Origin: Sideroxydans lithotrophicus | Lineage (GTDB): Bacteria; Pseudomonadota; Gammaproteobacteria; Burkholderiales; Sulfuriferulaceae | Direction of reading: 5' to 3' | DNA length: 5,259 bases | Assembly (NCBI GenBank): GCA_022736605.1 | Contig: DZDB01000055.1 | Coordinates: forward strand, 1 to 5,259 | In this document: piece after piece, positions 5,225-5,259 of the stretch | Position numbering within the stretch: the first letter of the stretch is position 1 | Layout: each line of letters begins with the position of its first letter | Notes under the pieces: model-generated | What the model saw: the letters and a program-made list of their open reading frames with translations, nothing else | The model's database searches: none | Told to the model about the DNA's origin: nothing | Translations under genes and position numbers: made by a program

Positions 5225-5259
5225 ATGGAACAGAACAACTTGGTGAGTGAACAGTTTGG
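5225..5259 (+). CDS. 5' end of a gene cut by the window, possibly a SAM-dependent methyltransferase
   Basis: Only the first 11 codons are present, reading MEQNNLVSEQF. GGAG at 5215-5218 sits 6 nt before the ATG at 5225; the in-frame ATG at 5222 would leave only 3 nt, so 5225 is preferred. An N-terminus of the form NLVSxQFG is familiar to me from class I SAM-dependent methyltransferases, but eleven residues are too few to prove it. The gene is divergent from the MmyB-type regulator and downstream of its probable operators, so it is the likely regulated target. Confidence 0.5.
   Translation, partial: MEQNNLVSEQF

Overview
The window looks like accessory or intergenic-rich chromosome from a moderately GC-rich Gram-negative bacterium, most likely a betaproteobacterium (Gallionella/Sulfuricella/Thiobacillus-like). 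This rests on the style of the PAS-GAF-GGDEF-EAL protein, a DUF1328 small membrane protein and consistent codon use. It is inferred from resemblance only; no rRNA or taxonomic marker is present.

Layout: (1) 1-663, a complete parDE-type toxin-antitoxin operon on the + strand, with promoter and palindromic operator. (2) 664-868, a 205-bp gene-free spacer. (3) 869-1460, a second, unrelated toxin-antitoxin operon on the - strand (Phd/YefM-type antitoxin, then a RelE/YafQ-like toxin), convergent with the first, with its own promoter and operator-like palindrome. (4) 1515-3806, one large - strand gene for a PAS-GAF-GGDEF-EAL c-di-GMP protein. Its GGDEF motif is degenerate and its EAL site intact, so it is predicted to be a phosphodiesterase. 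(5) 3807-4114, a divergent intergenic region with an AT-rich promoter zone and a leader hairpin. (6) 4115-4288, a 57-residue DUF1328 inner-membrane protein on the + strand. (7) 4307-5101, an XRE/MmyB-type regulator on the - strand. (8) 5225 to the window end, the first codons of a divergent + strand gene, tentatively a SAM-dependent methyltransferase.

How the parts work together: both TA modules have the usual antitoxin-first order with 4-bp overlapping stop/start codons, which implies translational coupling, and palindromes at the promoter that suit autoregulation. The regulator and the gene at the right edge share a 123-bp divergent promoter region with two copies of a 14-bp box (TTRTACCAGYATAA). 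This suggests the MmyB-type protein controls both itself and its neighbour. The leader of that neighbour can also fold into a hairpin that covers its ribosome binding site.

No transposase, integrase, CRISPR array, tRNA or rRNA was seen. Nothing amounts to a clearly new defence or mobile system. The most notable signals are the twin-operator divergent module, the SD-sequestering leader and the two convergent TA operons.
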